The position numbers and the translations under genes were made by a program. The notes under the pieces are model-generated. The model had not been told where the DNA came from and did no database searches. It saw only the letters and a list, made by a program, of their open reading frames with translations. Below are positions 44,345-51,953 of a DNA stretch of 64,000 nt, piece after piece (position 1 is the stretch's first letter; every line of letters starts with the position of its first letter). This DNA comes from a bacterium (GTDB lineage: Bacteria; UBP6; UBA1177): assembly GCA_017645765.1 (NCBI GenBank), contig JAGCNV010000026.1:140266-204265 (forward strand), in the 5' to 3' direction.

Positions 44345-46396
44345 ATGAGCAAGTTCGGTAAATTTGACGAAAAAGAGACCAAAGAAGGCAACATCAGGCG
44401 TGTTGTCTCAAAATGTCTTGAAAGGATGAAACACGACAATGTCCGCACTTGTGAAGATGAAAAAACTGAAGAAGTAATCATGATTTTGTCAGAACTTCTG
44501 AATGAAAAAGAGGCAAAGGATCTGCTCAGTATTGCCAATTACGACAAAATTTTGGACAAAAATGAAGAAGCTGATTTTTCGGAACTGGAAGATAAGTTCT
44601 TTGAATTCAGTAAAAAGACAAGCGACTATGAAAAGTTTCTGAAAGGTTTTTATTACGATGTACTGCCGACGGTAATGATTGCCGATTTTCACGGTTTCGG
44701 CGAGGTGAGAAATGATTTCCTCCGCTATTTCATTCTTTGGGATAACTTCGCCGATAAAAAGAAAATGGTAATAGGCTGGATTCCAAAATACAGCTTTGAA
44801 GCGGCAAACAAAAGTGTGATTGAAAGACTAGAAAGATTTAATAATATCAAAGCGTTATGCGAATTTGCGGCAAAAGAGATCCAATTTCTTTTTTACGATC
44901 AGCTGACAACAATGTGTTTTTACAATGTTTTCAGAGGATTATTCAACAACATCGGTTTTTTTAAGGCTGCGATCGAAGAGAAAAGGCTCTCGCCGAAAGA
45001 TCTTCTCGACATATTCTCATTTCATCCAGAATTGTTTGGCTGCCTGGAAATATATGGAACGCCGGATAAGAAATTCAAATTTGAGGTTCTTGACCGTGAA
45101 ACAAAGCTGAAACTTGCAGAAATCCTTTTTTCCTGGGATGAAATGACCGGTTTTCTTGCTGATGACGATCCTTCAAAATTTTCAGAAATGCACAACGGAA
45201 ATATGATGCCGCAGGTTTTTAACCGCTCCTTTTTCTCTTTGATGATGAAACTCGACTGCGAATACAGAATACCCTTAATCAGGCGTGTCGCTGAAAGAGA
45301 GATTAAAAAAATCGAAGATCTTGAGAATGCCTGCTATTTTGCATCACGTGTCGCGCATGTTCTTTTCGTAAAAGTCAGTGAATGCTGCGGCGAAGAGGCT
45401 GTCGAATCTGATGATGTTAAAAAGATGCTCCTTGAAGTTTTTCTCCGTGATAAAATTGTCGGGAAGGAGTGGTTCAAAAATCTGCCTGAACTTTTTCAGA
45501 AGATTGTCATTGTCGAGCAGGCAAGAACAATTTTCAATAAATCGGAAATAGTGATCCTGCCGGAGCTGCCTGAAACAAATATCGATAAAAATGCCTTGAA
45601 AAAAGAAATCGACAGTTTCATGGGTGAACTTAGAAAAATCGCCGCATCAGGCGGAAAACCTTCAGATTATTATGCAGATGAGCCTTTTGAAGCTGAAGGT
45701 GTTCCCGATTCTGAATCTTATCTAACGACCTTGATTTTTGATAAGGCAGTAACATTTTTGAAGGATTCTTTCGGCCCGTGGAAAGCGGTCAAGCCTGTGC
45801 TTTCGATTTTCAGGAATCTCAGGGAGCAGGCCTATTCGATAGACATGAAACCTTACGAAGATTTCCGTTTTGTCTGGGCTTTCGTGCCGCTGCGTCTGAC
45901 TCCGCTTCTTGGTTCGTTGGAAAGTGAAGAAGCCGCTGAAGTATGCGAAGAGTGGTTCAAACATCTTACAGGAGAACTTAAATCGGCGGACGATTTTGTA
46001 ATTAAAAAACGTGAGGAGAATCCTGAAATATTGCCGGAAGAGTTCAGGGACGGCTACGACATAAAAGTGATAGAACCTCATCCGCTCTGGCGTGAGGCTT
46101 ACTGCGAAGCGGCAGGAGATCTGAGAGTAAATCTTGGATTCAACAACTGTAAAATTTTCAACCACTTGAAAAAGAACGATATTGACAAAGATGTGCGCGA
46201 GGCGGCAGAAAAAACTCTTGAGCGCATTGAAAAAATCAATGGAAAATTTGATTCAGGCTCAAGAAAAAGGGCGCTTCTCAATGCGTGGTGGTGGTACAGA
46301 GTCGCCCATTTGAAGAGTCTCGGCATTGATTTTGACTGGGTTGCCGCGCAGAATCTCAAAATCAAGGAAGTCAAAATAAATTACCCGAAAATTTAA
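44345..46396 (+). CDS. 683-residue protein of unknown function
   Basis: No family was recognised. The protein is soluble, with no signal peptide or transmembrane helix, strongly charged and predicted mainly alpha-helical, in the manner of large helical-repeat proteins. It is rich in Trp and Phe near the C-terminus (ALLNAWWWYRVAHLKSL). It starts one base after the TAA of the DUF4130 gene, with AAGGAG at the end of that gene, so the two are cotranscribed. A link to the same DNA-related process is suggested by this coupling only. No nuclease, helicase or ATP-binding motif was found by eye. Confidence 0.75.
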   Translation: MSKFGKFDEKETKEGNIRRVVSKCLERMKHDNVRTCEDEKTEEVIMILSELLNEKEAKDLLSIANYDKILDKNEEADFSELEDKFFEFSKKTSDYEKFLKGFYYDVLPTVMIADFHGFGEVRNDFLRYFILWDNFADKKKMVIGWIPKYSFEAANKSVIERLERFNNIKALCEFAAKEIQFLFYDQLTTMCFYNVFRGLFNNIGFFKAAIEEKRLSPKDLLDIFSFHPELFGCLEIYGTPDKKFKFEVLDRETKLKLAEILFSWDEMTGFLADDDPSKFSEMHNGNMMPQVFNRSFFSLMMKLDCEYRIPLIRRVAEREIKKIEDLENACYFASRVAHVLFVKVSECCGEEAVESDDVKKMLLEVFLRDKIVGKEWFKNLPELFQKIVIVEQARTIFNKSEIVILPELPETNIDKNALKKEIDSFMGELRKIAASGGKPSDYYADEPFEAEGVPDSESYLTTLIFDKAVTFLKDSFGPWKAVKPVLSIFRNLREQAYSIDMKPYEDFRFVWAFVPLRLTPLLGSLESEEAAEVCEEWFKHLTGELKSADDFVIKKREENPEILPEEFRDGYDIKVIEPHPLWREAYCEAAGDLRVNLGFNNCKIFNHLKKNDIDKDVREAAEKTLERIEKINGKFDSGSRKRALLNAWWWYRVAHLKSLGIDFDWVAAQNLKIKEVKINYPKI

Positions 46397-46403
46397 AAAT
46401 TCA

Positions 46404-46464
46404 GCCGCCGTCATCTTTAGTCGATATACCGATATACCGATATTTCGATATTTCGACACGGCGG
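46404..46464. repeat. intergenic cassette with GATATACC/GATATTTC array
   Basis: Arms CCGCCGT (46405-46411) and ACGGCGG (46458-46464) enclose four tandem 8-base units: GATATACC twice, then GATATTTC twice (46423-46454). It lies 8 bases after the stop codon of the 683-residue protein and may act as its terminator stem. The rest of the 482-base gap to 46878 holds the inverted repeat at 46690 and an operator/promoter at 46819; I see no convincing gene in it. Confidence 0.75.
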
Positions 46465-46689
46465 TATCGAAAAACTTGCATTTTATCTTAAAATCCCCAT
46501 AATTTCTGCGTTTATTGTTGCGCTGTGAGCAGCAGATGTTATTTTGTGCGATCTGGGAATGATTTCCCGCTTTTCGTGAACGGTGAGCATTTCGCCGGCA
46601 GGTAACGAAGTTGCCAAAAGGCATTAAAAAGTTTTTTGGACTTCGGATGGTTGTTTACCGCAGGTAGACAGTCATTTATTTCAGCTTGA

Positions 46690-46751
46690 CAATCGGTCGT
46701 TTTAAAAATTCAGGGCTTGGTTTTGTTTTAAGCCTTTTTGTCAACCGATTG
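46690..46751 (+). terminator. possible terminator within an 8-bp inverted repeat
   Basis: GGCTT and AAGCC (46714-46734) form a short stem followed by TTTTT. This is framed by CAATCGGT (46690-46697) and its inverse ACCGATTG (46744-46751). The stem is weak, so the assignment is tentative. Confidence 0.35.
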
Positions 46752-46818
46752 CGCCAAAATCCAAAACTCTTTGCAACAAGTTGATTTTATTAACTTTTTG
46801 TGAGCCATCAAAAAAAAC

Positions 46819-46850
46819 TTTTATGCCAAAATGGTAGTCGTAAGCAAAAT
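46819..46850 (+). promoter_or_regulatory. promoter/operator sharing the CCAAA(A/T)TGG palindrome
   Basis: TGCCAAAATGGTAG (46824-46837) followed by TAAGCAAAATCG (46841-46852). It aligns base for base, without gaps, with the promoter of the next gene at 47381. By that alignment the -10 is TAAGCA and the palindrome lies between -35 and -10, where a repressor could block polymerase. Confidence 0.45.
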
Positions 46851-46877
46851 CGGTTTTTTTTGATGCAAAGGGGGATT

Positions 46878-47372
46878 ATGGGAAAAATTAATGATGCGGA
46901 AAGCTTGGTGCTTTTCGATTTTATTCGGGAGCTTGGCTACGAAAATCCGGGGAAACTTGCGAACTGGGTTCGCGAAATTATCAAAAACAAGGAAGATTTT
47001 GACAAACGGTTTCATGTTCCGAGTGCAGACAGTTTTTTCAACAGGCGTGAAGACAAGTTCATGCTTTCTCCTGAAGCCAAAATTCTGGTCGAAAATCTCT
47101 GTTTTTTAAAGCCCTATATGTCGTGCTTCGGAAAATCTCTTGAAAGTCATCGTGAATTTCAGCCTTACCGCATTCTTTGCGGAGAGAAAACCGACAAGGC
47201 TGCTCTTGAGAAAAAGTTCAAGAGGCTGAAGATGGAACTTCAGGCGGAAAAAGAGCGGAACGAACGCGCAATGGCCAATCTGGAGTATTTTCACTCAATT
47301 CTTTTGAGCGATCAACCAATTGATATTACTGAAAAAAAACTAAAAGGAGATAAATGCGAGGAAGATCAATAA
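46878..47372 (+). CDS. 164-residue protein of unknown function
   Basis: Soluble, charged protein with an N-terminal globular part (AESLVLFDFIRELGYENPGKLANWVREII) and a C-terminal coiled coil (EKKFKRLKMELQAEKERNERAMANLEYF). No family was recognised. ATG 46878 is chosen: AAGGGGGA lies 5 bases upstream, while the in-frame GTG at 46800 is upstream of the predicted promoter. It precedes a lipoprotein gene whose promoter shares an operator-like element with this one, so the two genes may respond to the same regulator. Confidence 0.7.
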   Translation: MGKINDAESLVLFDFIRELGYENPGKLANWVREIIKNKEDFDKRFHVPSADSFFNRREDKFMLSPEAKILVENLCFLKPYMSCFGKSLESHREFQPYRILCGEKTDKAALEKKFKRLKMELQAEKERNERAMANLEYFHSILLSDQPIDITEKKLKGDKCEEDQ

Positions 47373-47378
47373 TTTTTT

Positions 47379-47412
47379 TTGCATACCAAATTGGTAGCCT
47401 TAAACAAAATCG
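47379..47412 (+). promoter_or_regulatory. promoter/operator of the lipoprotein at 47448
   Basis: TTGCAT (47379-47384), 16 bp, TAAACA (47401-47406). The spacer begins with ACCAAATTGGT (47385-47395), a perfect 5-1-5 inverted repeat, and the segment continues AAAATCGTTTTTTG. The element matches 46819-46852 closely. Confidence 0.5.
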
Positions 47413-47447
47413 TTTTTTGTACTTTTATTAACTTTTGGAGGTTAAAG

Positions 47448-48377
47448 ATGAAAAAATTTCTTGCTTGTGCAGCTCTTTTTGCTGCGATGTTTCTGACGGT
47501 TTCATGCGGCGGAAGTGACAGCGGTAACGACAACAACGAAGAAGGTGGAAACGGCACTGCCGAACAGCTTTGCCACTACGGCGAGTACAAGTGCGACGGC
47601 GGAAATTCCTATTTCTGCGGTTACATGGACGGAAGTAACGATCTGACTTGGAAATTCTCGGAACAGTGCGCGAACGGATGTGATTCCGTGACTGGAAAAT
47701 GTTCGGAAGGTTCGAACAGTAATGACAATGGAAACGGAAATGACAACAGCGGAAACGACAACAACAGCAGCGAATATCCGGCAGCGGATAATTCCTACAA
47801 TGCGAATTACGGTTTCATTTCGCTGAACTTCTCGTTCGACGGCATAGGAAATGCTGATGACAGCGATTTCGATTCTGATACCTATGAGTATGGTATTGAA
47901 CAAGGGGAAGCTTATGCTACCGGAACTTACGGTAACGGAAGTGCTGCGATTAACCCGGCAAATGCAGTAACTTATACCAAACAGGCTGACTATTATTCTT
48001 CCAATAATTTGATTTGGGTTGGTCAAGTTCCTGTCATTCAAAACGGAAGTGATTATGTCGGCAGTAATCCTGTAATTGAGATGTATATTGATGCAAATCA
48101 AGCCTCGGTGGGCAAAATGGAAGTGTCACCTTTTGAAGGTTCCCATGTTCAATTATTTGTTGAAGAACATAATTGGAGTACCCATCAGGCAAAATGTATT
48201 CACGCTTTCGCCGAAGGTCAGATCAACATTTCTAAACTTGGTGACCTTGTTTATCACGGCGCATTGGAACTGACAGGCGCACTCCAGCTTTACAGCCCGA
48301 AAAACTATAAAGGTCAGGATGTTTCTGAAGCTGTCAAATCATCTTTGGGGCTGGATACCTGTCCGGTCGTCTACTAA
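47448..48377 (+). CDS. lipoprotein with Asn/Gly/Asp-rich linker, unknown function
   Basis: A 309-residue lipoprotein. The lipobox is LTVSC (Cys20). It is followed by an Asn/Gly-rich spacer, a small Cys domain (CHYGEYKCDGGNSYFCGYMDG...CANGCDSVTGKC), a second Asn/Asp/Ser-rich linker, and a beta-rich C-terminal domain (NYGFISLNFSFDGIGN...HGALELTGALQLYSP) ending with a Cys (LDTCPVVY). ATG 47448 follows TTGGAGG; the open frame upstream runs through the promoter. Not assigned to a family. Confidence 0.82.
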   Translation: MKKFLACAALFAAMFLTVSCGGSDSGNDNNEEGGNGTAEQLCHYGEYKCDGGNSYFCGYMDGSNDLTWKFSEQCANGCDSVTGKCSEGSNSNDNGNGNDNSGNDNNSSEYPAADNSYNANYGFISLNFSFDGIGNADDSDFDSDTYEYGIEQGEAYATGTYGNGSAAINPANAVTYTKQADYYSSNNLIWVGQVPVIQNGSDYVGSNPVIEMYIDANQASVGKMEVSPFEGSHVQLFVEEHNWSTHQAKCIHAFAEGQINISKLGDLVYHGALELTGALQLYSPKNYKGQDVSEAVKSSLGLDTCPVVY

Positions 48378-48472
48378 TCCAAAATCCGATTCTCTTGATT
48401 TAACCAGACAAATCACTAAAATCTGCTAGTTTTCAACTTTTTTGAAAAAAGTTCATTTTAAAATCAGAAAAA

Positions 48473-48499
48473 TTGACACTTGGCGGAACTAAATAAACG
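48473..48499 (+). promoter_or_regulatory. possible promoter of the 48525 gene
   Basis: TTGACA (48473-48478), 15 bp, TAAACG (48494-48499), then a T-rich leader and GGAGG. The TAAAC -10 resembles those at 47401 and 55644. An AACTTTTTT/AAAAAAGTT inverted repeat just upstream (48434-48452) may end the preceding transcript. Confidence 0.45.
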
Positions 48500-48524
48500 T
48501 GTTTTTTGTTTTATGGAGGCAAAA

Positions 48525-49226
48525 ATGAAAAAGATTTCCTTGTTTATGCTTATGATTTTCGGAATGTTCATGCTTTTTGCTACTGATGCTGCAACTGAAA
48601 CGACTCAGGAAAATGCCGCTGCTTCTGAAACGGCTGCCGAACAGGCTCAACCCGCAGAAAACACCGCAGAACCTGTAGAAACGGCGCCTGAAACGTCTCA
48701 GGAACCCGCACAAACGGCTGAAACTCCTGCGGAACAGGAAGTTCCTGTAGAGACGTTACCTGAAACGTCTCTGCAACCCGAAGAAACATCTCAGGAACCC
48801 GCAGAACAGGATGTTGAAAAGGCAAAACCTGCTAAAAAATCAAAAAGAACCCGCTCTGAAAAACCGCAGAAAATCAAAATGGACAGACCTTATGCAGGAG
48901 CAGGAATACCGCTTATTGCAATCGGTGCCGTATCTTTCGCACTGCTTATGCCGGCTATGGGAACAATGGCTTTTGCCGCTTCCGATGCGTGCGAAGGCAA
49001 GGACTGGGGTTTCTGTGAGGAGCTTCACAAAAACAATAAAAAACATCACACCGCATGGACGGTCGGTGCTGTTATGACAGGAGTTGTCGGCGCGGGTATG
49101 ATCGTTGTCGGCTCATGGATGACAAGTGTTAAAAAACCTAAAGAAAATCAGAATGTTGTGCTGAATAATCTGGCTGTTCTTCCGACAAAGGAAGGAATGT
49201 ATGCTTCTGTAGGATTTGATTTCTAG
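48525..49226 (+). CDS. exported protein with P-E-T-rich linker and C-terminal membrane hairpin
   Basis: A 233-residue protein with a Sec-type signal peptide (MKKISLFMLMIFGMFMLFA). The next ~85 residues are a Glu/Thr/Pro/Ala-rich disordered linker containing copies of V-E-T-x-P-E-T-S that are encoded by the GAGACGT palindrome. Then come a basic stretch (KKSKRTRSEKPQKIKMD), two hydrophobic segments (IPLIAIGAVSFALLM and AVMTGVVGAGMIVVGSW) separated by a loop with two Cys, and an amphipathic tail ending YASVGFDF. The tail architecture resembles that of the protein at 25108. Start ATG 48525 follows ATGGAGG. Function unknown. Confidence 0.75.
   Translation: MKKISLFMLMIFGMFMLFATDAATETTQENAAASETAAEQAQPAENTAEPVETAPETSQEPAQTAETPAEQEVPVETLPETSLQPEETSQEPAEQDVEKAKPAKKSKRTRSEKPQKIKMDRPYAGAGIPLIAIGAVSFALLMPAMGTMAFAASDACEGKDWGFCEELHKNNKKHHTAWTVGAVMTGVVGAGMIVVGSWMTSVKKPKENQNVVLNNLAVLPTKEGMYASVGFDF
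48674..48775. repeat. two GAGACGT palindromes inside the 48525 gene
   Basis: Copy at 48674-48700 is partly decayed (TGTAGAAACGGCG then CCTGAAACGTCTCA). The copy at 48746-48775 has perfect arms AGAGACGTT/AACGTCTCT. Both are read in the same frame, as V-E-T-A-P-E-T-S and V-E-T-L-P-E-T-S. A related half copy (GAAACATCTCAGGAACCC) follows at about 48783. Confidence 0.85.
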
Positions 49227-49274
49227 CCTAATTTTCTTTCTTAATTTCAAAATCAGGAAAATCGTCGCCTTAAA

Positions 49275-49302
49275 TTGACAATTCAGGCAACATCTTTACA
49301 AT
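49275..49302 (+). promoter_or_regulatory. leuC promoter
   Basis: TTGACA (49275-49280), 16 bp, TACAAT (49297-49302), 31 bases before the start codon, with AAGGAGAG as ribosome-binding site. Confidence 0.7.
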
Positions 49303-49333
49303 ATTTTGCTTTTGTTTTTTTAAGGAGAGAGAT

Positions 49334-50545
49334 ATGGGAAAAACTGTCATTGAAAAGATTTTTTACAACCATCTGATTGACAAAAACGAGCCTGTAACAC
49401 CCGGTTCGATTGTCTGGATAAACATTGACTACAAAAGTGCAAGAGATTTCGGCGGCGCCAATGTCGTAAACAATCTCGAAAGCAAATTTTCGGGTTCTCT
49501 CATTGCCGACAAAGAGCGCACGATGTTCACTTTTGACTGCGTCGCTCCGGCGAAAACCATTCCTTATGCCGTAAACCAGCAGAGATGCAGGGTTTTCGCA
49601 AGAAAGGAAGGGCTTAAGGTTTACGATGTCGATTCTGGAATCGGTTCGCACATTCTCATTGACGAGTACGCAAAACCCGGAATGACGATTGTCAGCACCG
49701 ACAGCCACTTCAACATCATGGGGGCGATAAGCTGCTTTGGTCAGGGAATGGGCGACGTCGATATTTCCTACATTTGGAAGACCGGAAGAACGTGGTTCGA
49801 AGTGCCGCAGAGCGTAAAACTTACTCTCAAGGGAACGAGAAAACCCGGCATAAAAGCGAAAGATATTGTTCTTTTCATGCTCAAAAAGTTCGGTTCACGC
49901 ACTTTTTTGGGGCAGGTCGTAGAGCTTTACGGAGAAGAAGCTGCGAAACTTACGCTTGACGAAAGAGTCACTATCGCCAGCATGGGAACAGAAATGGGTG
50001 TCATTTCGATAATGATACCGACGACGGGACTTGAAGGTTTTGAAGAAATCAAGGCTGATCCAGATGCAAATTATGCTGCGGAATACGAGCTCGATCTTGA
50101 TGCTTTGACAGAACCGCAGGTTGCTGCTCCGCCTCATCCGCACAACGTCCACAACGTCAGCGAGTTTGCTGGAAAGGCAGTTGATACGGTCTTCATCGGA
50201 AGCTGCACGAACGGCAGGATCTCCGATTTTGAAGACGTTGCAAAGATAGTCAAAGGGAAAAAAATCAAGACAAACGGATACATCGTTCCTTCGTCGCGCA
50301 GGATTTACGGCGAACTTATGAAATCGGGCGTTCTAGAAACTCTTTTCGACGCAGGTTTCGTAATTGCTAACCCTGGTTGCGGCGGCTGTGCTTCAGGTCA
50401 GATCGGAATGACAGGCGACGGCGAAGTGATCGTTTCAACTTCAAACCGCAATTTCAAAGGCAAACAGGGAAACGGCGAAGTACACCTGGCGAGTCCGGCA
50501 ACGGCTGCATATTCGGCATTGAAAGGGGAGATCTGTGGATTCTGA
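49334..50545 (+). CDS. leuC: 3-isopropylmalate dehydratase / homoaconitase-type large subunit
   Basis: Aconitase-family [4Fe-4S] enzyme subunit of 403 residues, the short 'archaeal-type' LeuC form. Cluster ligands are the Cys in FIGSCTNGRISD and the two in NPGCGGCASGQIG. Substrate-binding motifs include STDSHFNIMGAISCFGQGMGDVD. It would isomerise 2- to 3-isopropylmalate in leucine synthesis. Homoaconitase or another related dehydratase cannot be excluded, as these short forms are hard to tell apart. Its small subunit leuD lies at 52852, separated by two envelope-type genes. The next gene begins 11 bases inside the leuC end. Confidence 0.9.
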   Translation: MGKTVIEKIFYNHLIDKNEPVTPGSIVWINIDYKSARDFGGANVVNNLESKFSGSLIADKERTMFTFDCVAPAKTIPYAVNQQRCRVFARKEGLKVYDVDSGIGSHILIDEYAKPGMTIVSTDSHFNIMGAISCFGQGMGDVDISYIWKTGRTWFEVPQSVKLTLKGTRKPGIKAKDIVLFMLKKFGSRTFLGQVVELYGEEAAKLTLDERVTIASMGTEMGVISIMIPTTGLEGFEEIKADPDANYAAEYELDLDALTEPQVAAPPHPHNVHNVSEFAGKAVDTVFIGSCTNGRISDFEDVAKIVKGKKIKTNGYIVPSSRRIYGELMKSGVLETLFDAGFVIANPGCGGCASGQIGMTGDGEVIVSTSNRNFKGKQGNGEVHLASPATAAYSALKGEICGF

Positions 50546-51953
50546 GAATTTGATCTCGCTCCTCTTTGTTCTGGATTCGTCTCCGCAGAGCGGTGCGTCT
50601 CTCGCATTTTTCAACAGTTTTATCGAGCAGCTCATCGACTGTATGGCTGGAAAGGCTGTTCTTACGGTTTTTTATCCAGAATTTTCGGACAAAGAGGAAC
50701 ATTTTTCGCTGAGTATAACGCAAATGCCGAAGTACCGCCGCATGGTGACATACATTCCGACGCGGCTTGAATCTTTCAGCGAGACTTATCTCAACGAAAA
50801 AATGGAAGGTGTTTTCAGTTTTATTCTGAAGGAAGACCACTTTGACGCGATACACATCTGGAGCCTCAAAAATCACTCTTTCAACTATCCTGCAATTGCG
50901 AAAGAACGCGGGATCCCTGTGGTCTACACTTTCTGCGACGGATTTCTTTTCTCAAATTCGCTTTTTGAAAAAGGGCTCGGAGAAAGCGGCGGAACGGTAA
51001 GGGTTTCGAATTTCGTAAACTCTTCGATAACTTCTTTTGTCCGCAGATTTTTCAGCGCAGTCAAGCCGAAAACGCATTCATACTGGTTTGAAAACATCGG
51101 CAGATACAGCCGTTATTACAACCGTACATCCGAAAGCGGAATCGAGCAGGATGTTTTTGAAGAACGTGCCGAAATAGCTGACGAAGTCGTCTCTTTCTGC
51201 GATAAATTCCTTTTCTTTTCTGAGCTTGAATACAACCTTTTCTACCGTCCGCTGATTCCTGAAAGCAAAGCCGCTTTCATGGAGCAGGGGATTTTGCGCG
51301 AACTCGATTTCTGGAACCGTCCTTTCGAGATCGAAGGAGCTGTGAAATTCTGTTTTATGGGCGAAGTTCTGCCTGAAGAGGGGATTTTAGAGCTTGTAGA
51401 GGCATTCAACATTCTTTACAGCGAAGGTTTCTGCAACGAACTGCATGTCTACGGCGAAACGCACGAAAATTCGCCTTATTTCAGCAGGCTCAAACAGCGC
51501 GTCAAAAGCCCCGACATTTTCTTCCACGGTCCGGTTCAGGGCGGAAGAATAAACGCCGCGCTTAATACGGCCGATGTTTTGATCGTTCCCGCGAAATGGA
51601 CGAGAAACGATACTTTTTTAGTGAATAACGCGATTTTAGAAAGGAAGGCTCTCATTGTTTCAGGGAAGAATGCGCTTGCCGAAAAAGTAAGAAAGTCGGG
51701 GAGGGGGCTGATTCTTGATGAATTGACGCCGCGCGCTATTGCAGACGCTGTTTCGGAACTTGAGCGCAACAGGAAAAGGCTCTACTATTTCATGCGTGTT
51801 ACCGACGATTTCAGAGTGCCGGATATAAACGAAAACTGCGAGTTTCTGACTTCGCTTTACGGTGAACTTGCCAGAAATTATAAAGAGGCTGATCCGCTTT
51901 TACTTGCAAGAAAACTTAACAGAAGAAGAAAAGAGAGGCAACAACGTGGATAA
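50535..51953 (+). CDS. family 4-type glycosyltransferase
   Basis: Glycosyltransferase of GT-B fold (472 residues). N-terminal Rossmann-like start SLLFVLDSSPQSGASLAFFNSF, and a C-terminal donor domain with KFCFMGEVLPEEGILELVEAFNIL, ELHVYGETHENSPYF, DIFFHGPVQGGRINAALNTADVLIVPAKWTRND, which are GT4 landmarks (G.v....ll.a, D..v.PS...E). It starts at GTG 50535 after AGGGGAG, overlapping leuC, and its end overlaps the SPOR gene. The acceptor is unknown. Cotranscription with leuC and leuD is suggested by the overlaps. Confidence 0.8.
   Translation: MDSENLISLLFVLDSSPQSGASLAFFNSFIEQLIDCMAGKAVLTVFYPEFSDKEEHFSLSITQMPKYRRMVTYIPTRLESFSETYLNEKMEGVFSFILKEDHFDAIHIWSLKNHSFNYPAIAKERGIPVVYTFCDGFLFSNSLFEKGLGESGGTVRVSNFVNSSITSFVRRFFSAVKPKTHSYWFENIGRYSRYYNRTSESGIEQDVFEERAEIADEVVSFCDKFLFFSELEYNLFYRPLIPESKAAFMEQGILRELDFWNRPFEIEGAVKFCFMGEVLPEEGILELVEAFNILYSEGFCNELHVYGETHENSPYFSRLKQRVKSPDIFFHGPVQGGRINAALNTADVLIVPAKWTRNDTFLVNNAILERKALIVSGKNALAEKVRKSGRGLILDELTPRAIADAVSELERNRKRLYYFMRVTDDFRVPDINENCEFLTSLYGELARNYKEADPLLLARKLNRRRKERQQRG

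Noticed and set aside
46483..46620. Short minus-strand ORF of about 44 codons (ending INAEIMGILR)
   Set aside because: It looks gene-like in codon use but has no good start, no ribosome-binding site and no recognised family; it may be a gene remnant.
46396..46878. tRNA or other known RNA gene in the long gap
   Set aside because: No cloverleaf or known RNA motif was found; it holds a repeat cassette, an inverted repeat and the operator region.
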